This document shows, piece after piece, positions 45,080 to 62,015 of a DNA stretch of 64,000 nt. The position numbers and the translations under genes are program-made. This stretch comes from Grammothele lineata (Eukaryota > Basidiomycota > Agaricomycetes > Polyporales > Polyporaceae). The stretch covers positions 62,001 to 126,000 of the forward strand of contig NDFF03000116.1 in NCBI GenBank assembly GCA_002150815.3, written 5' to 3'. The stretch's first letter is position 1; every line of letters begins with the position of its first letter. Below the pieces are notes generated by a model that was not told where the DNA came from, did not search any database, and saw nothing but the letters and a program-made list of their open reading frames with translations.

Positions 45080-45937
45080 TCAGCTCTTTTCATCCCAGCG
45101 TTCATACTGGTCGTTCTGTAAACTATGCTTATATGCATCGTCAATTGTAATACAGAGGTCGTCGAGATCTTTGAGGGCTTTGAGCAATGCGTCGAGTGAC
45201 GATAGATCGTCTGCAACGCCGTACAATGAGGTTGGGGAGAATGCGGGGGAAGGGTGGGCCCAGAACTCACCGTACATCTGGATGCGCATGTGGATGTGAT
45301 TCTCCGAGGGGTGAGGCACGCTATAAGGCGGACGTCAGCACCAATACGCAGTCAGAAATGGAGAACGAAGGGCGGGCGGGCGGAACGGAGGAAAAACATG
45401 TGGAGAGGGCGTGCGGGGGTACGGAGAGGTCATGGTGGCATAATCGCGCGCGAGACGCTCGAGCGTAGACAATTGAGGCACACACACCGCGCACAAAAGC
45501 GAAGGGCGCGTGCTTCCGCGATCGCGTTGAGCGGAGCCGGCGAGGTATGCGCAGAACAAAAGCGTACCTCGGACGATTTCCCGAGCGTAACGTAACGAAC
45601 GAAAAGGGGGAAAGACAGAAGGAAGAGCAAGACACACCTGTAGCCGCAGAACTCCACCTTTGGGCTGAAGACAATTAGGCAGGCTGTCAATGTCGCAATA
45701 TTCTCCCAGAAGACACCGTCAAGACGCACTTCTTCATGAGCATCCAGCGTAGGGCATTCCCGATTGTATGTGACTCGTCATGGATTTGGAAAGTAGCGGC
45801 GGAGAGGTCCACGATGCCATCAGGGCCTTTGAGCTGGATATCGCGAGAATGAAGGGAAAAAACCCGATTGAGACTAAATGCAATGATAACATGGATATAG
45901 GGCGTACTATCTTGATTTTGGGGACGGATTCCGCCAT
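45080..45937 (-). CDS. RPC19: RNA polymerase I and III subunit AC19
   Basis: Five small exons. MAESVPKIKI is joined to LKGPDGIVDLSAATFQIHDE and SHTIGNALRWMLMK. The next exon is only about 31 nt long and gives NPKVEFCGY. SVPHPSENHIHMRIQMY and then DLSSLDALLKALKDLDD follow, and the protein ends YERWDEKS. About 115 residues, the family's normal length. This subunit pairs with AC40 to form the alpha-like platform on which Pol I and Pol III assemble in the nucleus. The key SHTIGNALR and HPSENHIHMRIQ blocks are intact. Divergent from the small gene at 46681. Confidence 0.95.
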
Positions 45938-46680
45938 AGCGGTAGGCAGGGAGCGATAGTCGAGACTTGAGCTTGAGCTTCAGTGGACGAGGCCAAGCGT
46001 CTGGAGCGAAGGCGCCGAAAATTCATTGCACGTGACTGACGCTTACAGACGCCCGTGACGTGACCGTGCCTTGGAGCAGACGCGCAAAGCTTTGATCCCG
46101 TCCTTTCTGCTCGTGACGGTCTTGCCATCCGCCTCTCAGCTTCCCCCACCTCGTCTGCTTAACCTCACACTTCGCTTTCCGACTTTTCTATCACCGCGAC
46201 GCGACGCAAACAATGCATTAGCATCTAGACCTTCTTTTGTGTCGCTCAACACGGGAAATGCTGGAGGCTCTTGGCGAGGATTGGCGAGCGACAAACACGA
46301 GTAAACATCGCGTGAGTCTGCCCAATTGTTCTCTCCTCCTCGACTTACTGACTTCTGCCTTCCCCCGACGTGAAGACAAAGGAGGGGCGCGCGTGCGCAC
46401 AATGGTTATCATCGGTCCATTCACATCGCAAGGCCGTCAATGTGTACCGTTAGTCGAGAGGACGTTGCTCGCTATAAAGGTTGGTGAATGTCGGAGCTTA
46501 GACCTCGTCCCTCCTCATTTCCTTTCTTGCCCGCCTCCGCCCCACCGCCACCTGTTAACTTCCTCTTTCCATATAATTAAAGGCAGCGCCTTCCGATCGG
46601 TACCCCGGTGGACCAGTCTTGTTTTCCCATCAGCCATCTCACACACGAATCTACCCCACTGCCACCCTCCGCGGACATAA
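45938..46680. promoter_or_regulatory. divergent region, RPC19 / small lineage-specific gene
   Basis: 743 bp between divergent start codons. Frames are open over 46237-46680 on the plus strand but no exon could be tied to the gene at 46681. Confidence 0.4.
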
Positions 46681-47374
46681 ATGGCTCCTGCATCCAACTC
46701 TCCCTCCCCCTGCACACTTCCAGTCCGTCCCACGCTGCCTCCCCTCAACTCTCTCGGCCTTCTTGAGCTTCGTCACCGCACAATGAACCCCAACGTCCCC
46801 AACACGCAGACTACGACTAATGCTAAATCTAATGATCTTTTGGTATGTCCCATCCGCCTCTCGTTGCGGTCGCTCGACGTTAACCTCTGTCCGATAGATG
46901 CCGATGCCGCTCGACGTGAACGAGAATTGCTCGCGTATGCGCCAATGTTCCATTTCCTCTACGTCCTCGTCGGACACCTCCTCGTCCCGGGCCTCCTCCC
47001 CCACCGGCACATCCCCTGCCCGCCGCAGCGGCCCTGTCGCTGCTCGCATCCTTAATCGGTATGATCCTTACGGGCGCGGAAAGCCGACCGGGGGAAGGTG
47101 GCGCTGCGTCCTCTGCGACAACTTCGAGGACGCGAACGCGATGCTTGTGCTTCCTCTTCCCCCCGATGCCGTCGACGAGAACAACCAGCCGATACTCGAG
47201 AAGACGAAGCACCTCAGGATGAAAGGCGCGACGCTCATCACCGGGAAACTCGCCATCGAGCTCCGTAATCCGGAGAAACGTCGTCTCTTCCGCGCCATCA
47301 TCCACCCCTACTACCTCACCCAGCGTCAGCCGCAGGAGCAGCAGGAAGGTGCACCCCCCGCACCTGCAGCATAG
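46681..47374 (+). CDS. conserved-looking hypothetical protein
   Basis: Two exons with a 56-bp intron (about 46842-46897) whose phase-0 junction joins SNDLL to MPMPLDVNEN. The N-terminal half is Ser/Thr/Pro-rich. The second half is compact and appears folded: ILNRYDPYGRGKPTGGRWRC, VLCDNFEDANAMLVL, KHLRMKGATLITGKLAIELR and RRLFRAIIHPYYLTQ. A single C-x2-C (WRCVLC) is the only metal-like motif. Length about 212 residues. I do not recognise the family. A basidiomycete-specific protein is my guess. Confidence 0.7.
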
Positions 47375-48800
47375 AGCCCGAGGCCCCTCCCTCCCAATGA
47401 TGGCCCCCTGTCGCTCTTCCCGGCGGCAACCACGCCTGCTCATGCCCATTCTTTCTCCACGCATTGCTCCCTTCCTTCCCTACCTCGCCCTCGGATCCGT
47501 GCACGGCCCCTCACGTACCCCACGATGCTGAACGCCGCCCGATAGACGACTTGCTGGACACTTGCATACCCACGACTGTTTCCATACCACACTGCCTAAC
47601 GCTGTATCGATTGCTCTGCGAATGCTCTCACGCACTTCCCATGCCCTTCCACTTCATGCCTCGACTGTACTTCATTCTCTTCCGCACTGGTTCTATTAGT
47701 TCCTCTCACTTATCCACTTCTTTGTTCATACGATCACACGTTTTTCAGTTGTCATTGGGCCCACGGTTGTATCGTTACTCTACCAGCCAACTGTACTTCT
47801 ACCGGTCGTCTCGCGGTCGTCTCGGCCTCCGCTGCCGTCGCGACGCGGACCGTGTTTGTATCCTAGTCGAGTTTAGAATGCTGCCTCCCCGGCGCTTCCG
47901 AATCACCCATCGCTATGCCATCACATCTTCCCCGTCCGTTGCCCATCGTGCCTCCGTATGACGAGCCATGATTCAAACCCGCGGCTACATCGGGACAACC
48001 CGCCATCTAGATAGCGCGTCGCGCCACCAGCACCTACTTATTGCAGGCTGCGAACGATGATGTCTTTGTTCGCTCCTTCCGGGAACCTCGGGGCTCGCAG
48101 CGTGTGTGCGCCGCGCGGCGCACACAAGACACATGCATTACACCTGCGACTTCAACCAGCGCGGCGACGATGTCCCGGTGGTGCGATGGGGCCGGGGCGG
48201 GAATGATCTACTCACCGGGCGCAAGTAGTTTGTTCATTGTTCGACGCAAGAGGCCGGTATCAGGCACAGGGCGACACACGGCCAAACGCGGACAAACCCA
48301 GGACCATGAGGCGTAGGTGACGGCTGACATACGCCATTGCCACCGCCCGTGAACATATCCAGTACGTAGGTAGCTCGGTGTCGGAGAAGTGTATCATATG
48401 ATTCACGTCTTCTGTCCTTCTGGATATCAGGATCTACGCCCGACTACATCATCCTGGGCTTCGGACTGCCACGATCGAAAGTTCCCATTTCAGTTACTTC
48501 GAGGCCTTGCCATTGGCTACGAAACTGGTAGACCGGTGTCCGGCGACACGCCAGTTCCTTTGGGCTTCCTATGTAGAGGCATATTCTCTCGCGTGCGCGC
48601 CAAGACGGCACGGTCTCTGAGTAACTGATGAGATGAATCTCCGGCGGCACTCTCGCTTGGACCGGTCATTCAAGAAACACCGCCGGACCGCTTCATCTGC
48701 CCAGGAGTCCCCGAAGAGACCTTTCGGTAAATTATGGTTACATCACGACACAATCCCGAGTGTTGAAAACATTACACGCCCCGACCGAAGCACTCCTGAC
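47375..48800. other. gene-free convergent region with a long palindrome
   Basis: 1.4 kb between two stop codons. C/T-rich up to 47.9 kb, consistent with a 3' UTR. A perfect 24-bp palindrome sits at 48103-48126. Open frames here (for example plus strand 47464-47961) lack an ATG start and have no domain. Confidence 0.5.
48103..48126. repeat. perfect 24-bp GC-rich palindrome
   Basis: Both 12-base arms (TGTGTGCGCCGC and its complement) match exactly with no spacer. It could form a cruciform, or a hairpin at the end of a transcript. Confidence 0.85.
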
Positions 48801-50968
<2,168 letters not shown>

Positions 50969-51364
50969 GTCGGGGTGACTAAGTCGTTGGTCGATGAGGG
51001 CTCCGAGTTGGTAGTGGGATATTAGAAACAAGCAGAGAACGTTGAAGGGAGAGGCAAAGGTTATGAGCTGGTGTGCACTGTGCAGGCGTTGGTGTCACCG
51101 GGGCGCACGAGCGAGCTACCCCGGATTCTGGACGACCATGTGTTATTTCCCCGGGCGTCGCGCATCAAACCCGCGGAAGGCCCGACTCGGACAAGACGGA
51201 CTGTGTGACCCGACGCGTCACTTGTGGAAGTGACAGACGCGTCTTGTCACGTCACGCGCCAGCTCAGCCAGAGCGGCCTCAGCCTGCCCGAGTCGTCCGC
51301 GACCACCGGCGCCGCCACCATAGAAGGTAGAACGAGAAGCAACTACGGGGATCGCGTGCGGAAG
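50969..51364. promoter_or_regulatory. divergent promoter region, nitronate monooxygenase / FMT1
   Basis: 396 bp between start codons on opposite strands. No TATA box recognised. Confidence 0.5.
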
Positions 51365-52910
51365 ATGCTGTCGTCATTATATGCAAGGCGATCGTGCACG
51401 TCATGGCGCTGGCTGCATCATTCCCGATCATTTTCAACGGCCAAGTCAGACGCATTCAGTGTGCTGTTCTTCGGTCGTGATGAATTTTCATGTCTAGTTT
51501 TGCAGCAACTACTCGATGCCCCAGGTGAGAACATCTATTTGATGGAATAGAAGTATGCAACTCACACTAGATATTTTGCAGACGTATGGCGAGACATACA
51601 GATCGTCACGCAGCCGGACGCGAAGATCACTCGACGGGGATCTAAACTCTCAATATGTACTTCTTTACGTTTCCTTTCAAGCATACGTTCGTTGACTCAC
51701 ACACACACATCAGCACCGCTAAAGATACTTGGCGAAATTTCGGGTCTACACGTGCATACAATTCCCCACGTCAAACACGAATTCAAAACGTGGGAGGTAT
51801 GTCCACAAGCTTAAATATTCATAGAGACCAAACTTAAGTACCGGCCAGCCACCCTCTCCATTTGGCGACCGAGAGAATCCACTCGATCAGTCCCCACAGC
51901 ACTTGCTCGTAACTGCGTCGTTTGGACGTATTCTTCCCAACTCGCTTCTCAGCCGCTTTCAGCCCTCGAGGAGGTTGAACGTCCATCCATCACTTCTACC
52001 GGTATACCGAGGAGCGTCGCCTATACAATATGCCTTAATGGACGATCAGAAAGAGACGGGTGTTTGCGTTATTGAGATGATGGAGCGCAAGAAGGGCATC
52101 GATGCCGGTTCCATATGGGCTAGTGAGAAAATGGTGGGTCATCTTGCTGCAGCAGGTTTATGTCGTCTGATCATGTTATACACAGGGGATCCCCGATGGA
52201 GCCATGTTTCCAGAGCTACGCAACTCGTTGGGCAATCTAGGTGGGCAGCTGTTAGTCTCGGTAATGAGAGACATGCTGGCCGGCAAGGTACGAGGTCCTC
52301 AGGCGAGGAAAGGCGTATCACTGCTCATGCTGGTTGTGTAGGATACTAGAAAACCTCAACCTGATGATCCAGGAGCACCGCGTGCACCCATAATCAAGCC
52401 GCCGCATTGGACTCTCGACTTCAGAGCCATGACCGCTTCGCAAGTTGTTGCCCGGCATCGCGCGATCTCCCACCAAGTGAGCGCCAGAACCAGTTCTTTC
52501 CTATTGTAATTCTGACGTTTTGGCCCAAGCGACCATTGACGACAATTCTCAAAACGTCTCGCACTCTTCAATTGCACGATCCTCAGGTCGCATCGGATGT
52601 CAACGAGGAACTCAAGGGGCAGCTTCGGACAGAGGGACAAGCGTTGTATGATCCACAATCTCAGGGGCTCCTCGTACGCTGTGCTGACCAGACATATATC
52701 ACTGTTCCGAAGGTATTCTCTACACTCTTCCGTGGAGGGTTTCCTCTGAAGCAAGGCGCTGATCGACGACTGTTCACCATACAGGTCCGCCAGCAAGACA
52801 AGTCCCTCCTTAAGGCGAAGGAATGGTGGAATGGTGTGCGGCCAGAGATGCGCGTCAATGACGATCCCCGCTCAGCCGTCGAGTTTCTTCCTCCGCCTGA
52901 AACTCAGTGA
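51365..52910 (+). CDS. FMT1: methionyl-tRNA formyltransferase, mitochondrial
   Basis: ATG at 51365 opens MLSSLYARRSCTSWRWLHHS, a typical mitochondrial presequence. FSVLFFGRDEFSCLVLQQLL and TQPDAK follow, then APLKILGEISGLHVHTIPHV. The catalytic block is LLVTASFGRILP and LNVHPSLLPVYRGASPIQYA (Asn and His), then KKGIDAGSIWA (Asp). The C-terminal OB-like domain includes PHWTLDFRAMTA and FTIQVRQQDKSL. It ends LPPPETQ before TGA. It formylates Met-tRNA for mitochondrial initiation. HPSLLP-VYRG shows the usual small differences of fungal enzymes. Seven or so exons. Confidence 0.93.
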
Positions 52911-53042
52911 TTCATCTGTTTTTCTCTGAGTTCGTACCCTGTCGATCTAAACACTCCGGTAATGTATACACAACCTAATCAAGTTTGCCTCCGTCGAGCA
53001 ATGTGCCTGTCTGAACTCGCGGGAGGCAGCGAACGAGTGTAA

Positions 53043-55833
<2,791 letters not shown>

Positions 55834-56322
55834 CTGATCTTAAACTTGCGGAATCGGCGATAGCGGCGGACATTATCAAAGGTGTATTCCCGTAGACAGT
55901 TACTCTGCAGTTACTAGTCTCCATCGCCGGGCTTGCTACTTCATCTCCGTCTTATGATGATCGCGCTGTGAAACTTTTGAGTATGGTTCAACCAGCATGG
56001 CAATGACAATCTGATATAGCCGCGCTTAGGGCAAGGTTCATGCAATAGTCGAAAAAGGTTCAAAGCAAGGTTCTACTCTTCAGCCGCGCGGTACTTTGGA
56101 GCACGGGGCCGTACCTTCCTGTCACTCGGCGGTAGGCGTTTACTGTGTCAACGGAATTGGCTCATGGCTTTCCACTTATGTTCTTGGTTGAGTCGGCGAC
56201 CGAAAGCTCTCAGTATTTAGCTCTAGGGTCGGGATGACTAAACGTTGAAGATTTGTCCGACTCTGCCCCCCCTCCACTGGGCTCCCTTACCATCTGTCGC
56301 CAGATCCTGCAGTGCCGGCACA
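55834..56322. promoter_or_regulatory. intergenic region upstream of MFS permease 2
   Basis: 489 bp, no gene seen. Confidence 0.4.
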
Positions 56323-58541
56323 ATGGCGCTCAAAGTCGACGATGAAGTTAACACGGGATACAGTGCGAGGATCTCAGACGAGAAATCGGGCGATGATTTC
56401 GATGGCGGACAGCAGACACCTCGTGACAATCTTCCTCAAGTCTCCTCAGCGGCCGCGGTTTGGGCGAAAGTGGATCTCATCGTTCTTCCTTTGGTTGCCA
56501 TGATGTACTTTCTGTCCTCAATGGTAGGCCGTTCGTCTTCCTGAGAATTTCGGTGTGAAGTTACGCGTAAGGGGGCAGGACCGGACAAACATCGGAAACG
56601 CGAGGATTGCAGGATTACAAGACGAGCTAAGAATATCGAACAATCAGGTGATTCCTAACGATCTCTATTGTGCTCTAATGACAGTCTAATTTTTGTTGTA
56701 CACAGTATAGCTTCGCACTTACGCTTGCGCTCATGTATGTGTCTGCGAGTATCCGCCATTTTCTCATTATCGAAAAGATTGGTCCAGCCCTTATATCTTG
56801 GTCGAAGTCCCATTCAACTACCTCATGATGGTGCGAATCTCGACAACGAATACACCGATATTCTGATCTAACCTCAGGCCCCGCCCAGCGCGTTGGTCCA
56901 CGGCTGCTACTGCCGACGCTCGTCGTGCTGTGGGGAATGACCTGCGCTTTGCAAGGTTTGTCTACGTCGTTAAGCCAATGGTCAACCGTTTAATTCGTCG
57001 AACCTCGCAAGGCATAGTACGTGGATATTCGGGTCTACTGGCGTGCCGCTTTTTCCTTGGACTGTTCGAAGGCGAGTAATCGTTGTACCTCTCCCGTGCC
57101 ACGATAAAAGGACTCAAAAGATACGGCATACAAATTTCCTAGGTGGACTACCTCCTGGTATCTTCTTCTATCTTGCATCGTTCTATCCGCGTCACATGCT
57201 CCAGCTTCGGTGAATGACGTATGCTGCCCAGATTCGCATTCCTTCTAACTGGTGCTGCAGAATATCTGTCGTGTTCTCGTCAGCGGCATTCGCAGGTGCA
57301 TTTTCTAGCTTGCTCGCAGCTGCAATTGTCAACATGAATGGAGTGGGCGGAAGGCCAGGCTGGGCTTGGGTCTTCATTCTGGTAAGAATCTGAGTTGTGA
57401 TCCTCCTACCTGCGAGAAGAGCCAAAAGCTGAGAGTAGCTCTCTGCAGGAGGGCTCGTTCACAGTATTATTCGGGCTTGTGTCCTTCACGCTCTTACCCA
57501 ATTCACCTAAGATGACTCTAACGCTCAGCGAAGAAGAAAAGGAGTATGTGTCACACGTGTTGCGCAAGGATGGGATCGTAGAAATGAGCGAGCACGGCGC
57601 GGGAATCCGCTCTTGGTCCGAGTTCATGGAGGGAATCACCCAGCCACACGTGGTCATTTTGTCGACGTCAGCATTCTTCAGTGGTACGAGTAGTGCGTTT
57701 CTCTCGGACAAAACATTTGAGCTGATGATCCGCAGGTGTCACTCTGTCTTCACTTGCATAGTATGCGGGGTTCAATACTGTCGCTGTTTGTATGCTTGCT
57801 AACATATTAATAATTATCAGCTACCTTCCGAGTATCGTCGCCAGTCTAGGCTTCACAGGTACAAGAGCTCAGCTGATGAGTGTTCCACCCTATGCGGTCA
57901 GCGGATTCCGTGAGTTAATGGAGCGCAATCAGGAGCAAACCGACCGTCCTGATTCTTCTGCGATACCAGTGTCTGTCGCTACTGCCGTCCTTGCGGATCG
58001 GTTCTCTCACCGCGGACTGACGGTTGTATTCTTCTCTATTTTGTCCACAGCTGGTTTCGCGCTGTTCCTGGGTAAGTTGAACTCCTGTTCTTATGTCCGC
58101 CACCTGCACCAACTTCAACCCCACGCAGCGTCCTTCGAGAATAGTGTCCGTTACGGATCGCTCTTTCTGGCCGTCTCTGGCACGTACCCCATCGTCCCTC
58201 CTTTGGAGACCTGGATCGCAAACAACACATCCCCACTCCCCCGGCGTGCGACCTCGATTGCATTCCTCACGACTACAGCCAACGCCGGTGCGATTCTCTC
58301 GACATGGCTGTATGGCGCGTTGTCCCCCGCACCGCGCTATACGTCCGCAACGATCACTCTGCTGGTGCTTCAAGTTGGGATTTTGGTGTGCGCGTTGGCT
58401 ACAAGCGCTTACTTTTGGAAGGAGAATCTGCGAAAAGCGAGGTTGCGCGGAGAGGAGGGCCGAGAGGGTCGCCAGGATCAAGAGGTCTCGTCTACGATCG
58501 AGCTACCGAACGAGAGCATCTGGTTTCAGTACGTCATGTGA
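56323..58541 (+). CDS. MFS permease 2, DAL5/allantoate (ACS) family
   Basis: Starts MALKVDDEVNTGYSARISD. AVWAKVDLIVLPLVAMMYFL and DRTNIGNARIAGLQDELRIS follow, as in permease 1. Later come GLLACRFFLGLFEG, PPGIFFYLASFYPRHMLQL and GGRPGWAWVFIL. The second half has YLPSIVASLGFTGTRAQLMS, GSLFLAVSGTYPIVPPLETW and FLTTTANAGAILSTWLYG. It ends NESIWFQYVM. Expected in the plasma membrane with 12 helices. It is tail to tail with permease 3, with 114 bp between the stop codons. Confidence 0.9.
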
Positions 58542-58655
58542 AAGATCTAGAGCTAAAGCATACGCGCTGGCGCGCGACTTGCATAGATGACTTGGTCAGC
58601 CATGTACGAGGAGCTTTCCGGCGGCGAAGGCAATCAAAGTAGCTTCCGTTCCGTT

Positions 58656-60865
58656 CTACATTACATATTCGAACCAAATGCTTTCGTTAGTCATCTCGCC
58701 CATATCCTTCTCCAGTTCTTTCTCCCCGTCTGCGTGCAGCCTCGCCTTCGCTTTACGTCCATTCGCTCTCGCGAGGTAGAACCGCGTAGCCACTGCGCAG
58801 ACGAGCACACCGATCTGGAATACGAGCAATGTGATGGTCGCGGCAGTGTAGCGTGGGGCTGGTGAGATAGTGCCGAAGAGCCAGGTCGAGAAGATGGAGC
58901 CGAGATTCGCGCACGTCAGGAAGAACGCGATCGCCGTCGCGCGCCGGATCGCGGGGGCGACGTTGTTGGAAGTCCATGCGCCAAGAGGAGGACTGGCGGC
59001 GTATGTGCCGGCGACGAAGAGAAAGAGTGAGCCGTAGCGAACGTGATTCACAAAAGAGCCTATCAGGATAGTAGATTAGCCGGAATAAGAGGTCAAGGTA
59101 GAAGAAAGTGGGTCATACCCAGGAACAGAGCGAACCCGGCTGCGGACACGAGCGCGAATAGCATCAGCGTTAGGCCCCGGTGGGAGAAACGATCTGCGAA
59201 TAGGGCTCCTGCAATGGATACTGGGAAGAGTGTTAGAATTCCTCAAAGAATTGATAGGAGAAACGAAATTGTACGTACAAACCCCGCCCACGGCGAAAGG
59301 TGGCACGCTCATTAGCTGAGCTTTCGTTCCTGAGAAACCTAAACTCGCTACAATACTGGGAAGATAACTACAAGATGCAAAACATCAGAAGACGCTTGTC
59401 GGGTTCGACATAAGAAACTCACTATGAGAGAGACGCGACGGTAGTGCCTGCAGACATACCAGACACGGTAAGCATGGTTGTTATCTTCCAAGTTTGTGAG
59501 ATTCAGCGTAACGCACCATTGAAGAACCCCGCAATAGCGAGCAATATGATATGCGGTTGCGCGAATGTGCGCCAAAACTGCGACCACGTTCGACTGGCTG
59601 AAGGGCCCTTCATCTGCACGATGCCGTTATCTAGGAGAATATGAGTCACGAGCTGTTTCTCCCTGTCCGTCAGACTCTGTACCGCCGTTGGCGTGTCTGG
59701 TAGGAGGAAAAACGACGCGAGCCCGAACAAAATCGAGAACGAGCCTTCCTGAACGAACGTTAGCCCGAGTACCGCTTGTGATGATGCCAGATGCAGGACA
59801 AACCAGAATGAACACCCAAGCCCATCCCGGTCTACCACCGATGCCTTCCATGTGAAGGATACCGGCAGCGAGGAGACCGGAGAAAGCTGAAGCGAAGCTT
59901 GAAGCAGAAAACATGATTGACATGCTGCGTAAGAACTCAGTGTTCTGTGAACAAACCAATATGTGTTTAGCACGCACCGGAGCTGCAACATCCTTCTTGG
60001 ATAGAACGATGAGAGATAGAAGTAGATGCCAGGCGGCAAACCGCCTAGATAGTCCCGGAAGCTTCAAAGTTAATGCAGACTAGATGGCTCGAATGGTGTC
60101 GTTCACCTTCGAAGAATCCCAAGAAGAAACGGCAAGCGAGAAGTCCGGGATAGCTAGTAACGACACCTGGCAGTACAAGGACTATGAGTTACTGGTCATT
60201 GAGAACCTGATAAGACTACTAACCCTGAAGGGCACTTGCAAGGCCCCAAAGAGTAACCATTGTCGGTAAGAGAACTCGTGGTCCGACACGCTAATCGCCG
60301 TACATTACTATGCAGCTTATATGTAGCGCAGGTACTCACCATCATGAGATTGTTGGAGGGAATCTCAATAAGGACATAAGGGCTGAACGAGTCGGTCAGA
60401 AGCTTGCAATGACTACATGGTAGGAAAATTTAGTGCATACATGAGTGCGATGGTGAGCGCGAGGCTGTACTGCAATGGTCGACATCGGTAAACGAGGAGA
60501 TTCACAATAGCCAGGTGTCGAAAGTACCTGTTTGTTAGACATGTCTAGATCTTGCTGTATGCCGGCAATGCGGGCATTGCCTATGTTCGTTCGATCCTGG
60601 TACGAAAACAATGTCAATGTCGTGCAATAATCATGAGTGATAAGCTTACTAGTGACGAGAGGAAATACATCACAGTAACAACAGGCAGGACAACAAGGTC
60701 CATTTTCGCCCATAACACAGCTGACGACGCCTGGATAGAATCTCGGTAGCCTATCGTTCCGACAGTGGTACGCTCTTGCGCCCCGGGACCGTCTGCGAAT
60801 TCTTCGTCTTGGACGCCTGCCTCTTCGCGCTTAGACAGCGTGGACACTGGTGGTGATTCCGTCAT
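58656..60865 (-). CDS. MFS permease 3, DAL5/allantoate (ACS) family
   Basis: ATG at 60865 opens MTESPPVSTLSKREEAG. VLWAKMDLVVLPVVTVMYFL and DRTNIGNARIAGIQQDLDMS follow. PYVLIEIPSNNLMM-like, LPPGIYFYLSSFYPRRMLQL and GGRPGWAWVFIL come next. The C-terminal exon has MNHVRYGSLFLFVAGTYAAS, WTSNNVAPAIRRATAIAFFL and ISPAPRYTAATITLL, ending NESIWFEYVM. It is a close paralogue of permeases 1 and 2. The inverted pair 2/3 probably arose by local duplication. Substrate unknown. Confidence 0.9.
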
Positions 60866-62015
60866 GCCGCCGGCAGAGAGCAAATAACCGGATATCCACA
60901 CGTGCGAGTGGGGGAGGCCACAGCTCGACACTTGGGAGCGCGAGGGTATTTGAGGCTTGTGAGGCTCCGGAAGGCTCGGATTTACCCGCGCGTGACCGAG
61001 CTGCGTGGGCGAACGAGACTAACTTCCTTCAAGTTGAGTTCGGGCATCAGAGCTTTCGGAACGATGCGCGAGTGTGCGTGGAGAAGGTGCGACGAGGGTG
61101 TGGCTGGCGCATCATCAGAGCGTAGTTATGAGCGGCACTAGAAGCGTTGTCGTTGGGTCCGAGGTCGTGATATAACCAATCGTTGTGGGCTTCTGCGACA
61201 TGCCTTCGGAGCGTGTGTCCCGCTCGTCCGGCAGGGCGCTGATCCCGACATCTGGGTGAGATCCCGGGTACTGATGTAACTGAATCGTGGAATCCCGTTC
61301 AACAATCGCACTGGAGTTGACGCTGAACAGAGAGTTCATGAGCGCATACATACTTGAGTGAATCTCCGGGACTAAGCTGTTACAACTTCAGTGACCGCGC
61401 CAGCTAAACGCGGCAGGCATTTCAGAAGTGCATGACGAAGACTTCGTGCGTCGGCTAGTGTGGGAGCGGACGTCAACCTCCACGGCGAAACCATGACAAA
61501 CGCATATGCAGTGTGCGCTCACCTCGTTCCGCTTGGTTGCTTCAATATGTACACATGACGTCCGGGTCTTGGTGTATGGTCCTCGGTTAACCGCACACGA
61601 GCGCTGATCCTCTAATGCGGCCGAGATGATCTGCGTCGGGGCCTAGGAAAGGGGACAGCTTGAGGAGCGCAGCGAGTAGCACAGGCTGTGCGCGCGCGTT
61701 GCCGCGAAGTATTGAACGGGCGCCTCTTTCCACGTTTGCACCGGCACTCCGGGCCGAAGCCTGTGGCAGAAATGTCGCGTAAGATCGCGCGAGGTCGCGC
61801 GTCGCGGCTCTTTCAAGTTCTCCATCTTTGCCATTCGTCGCTCGTACATGCTCCTCACCAACCGTGTCTATCCTTCAAATTGCAGCTCGAATAAAATGAA
61901 TGGCCTGAATGTCTCCAATTCTTCTCCGACATCCTCTGTAGGCACCAATATACTTAAGTGATCGTCTACATCTTTGACGCTGCAGTTCCAGCCCCATCAC
62001 CCTAGCCCACCGGTT
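60866..62015. other. divergent intergenic region, permease 3 / coiled-coil gene
   Basis: 1.15 kb without a recognised exon. Frames in 60850-61141 and 61643-61894 have no domain and no splice partners. Confidence 0.45.

Noticed and set aside
47464..47961. 165-codon plus-strand frame
   Set aside because: No ATG start, C/T-rich UTR-like composition and no domain.
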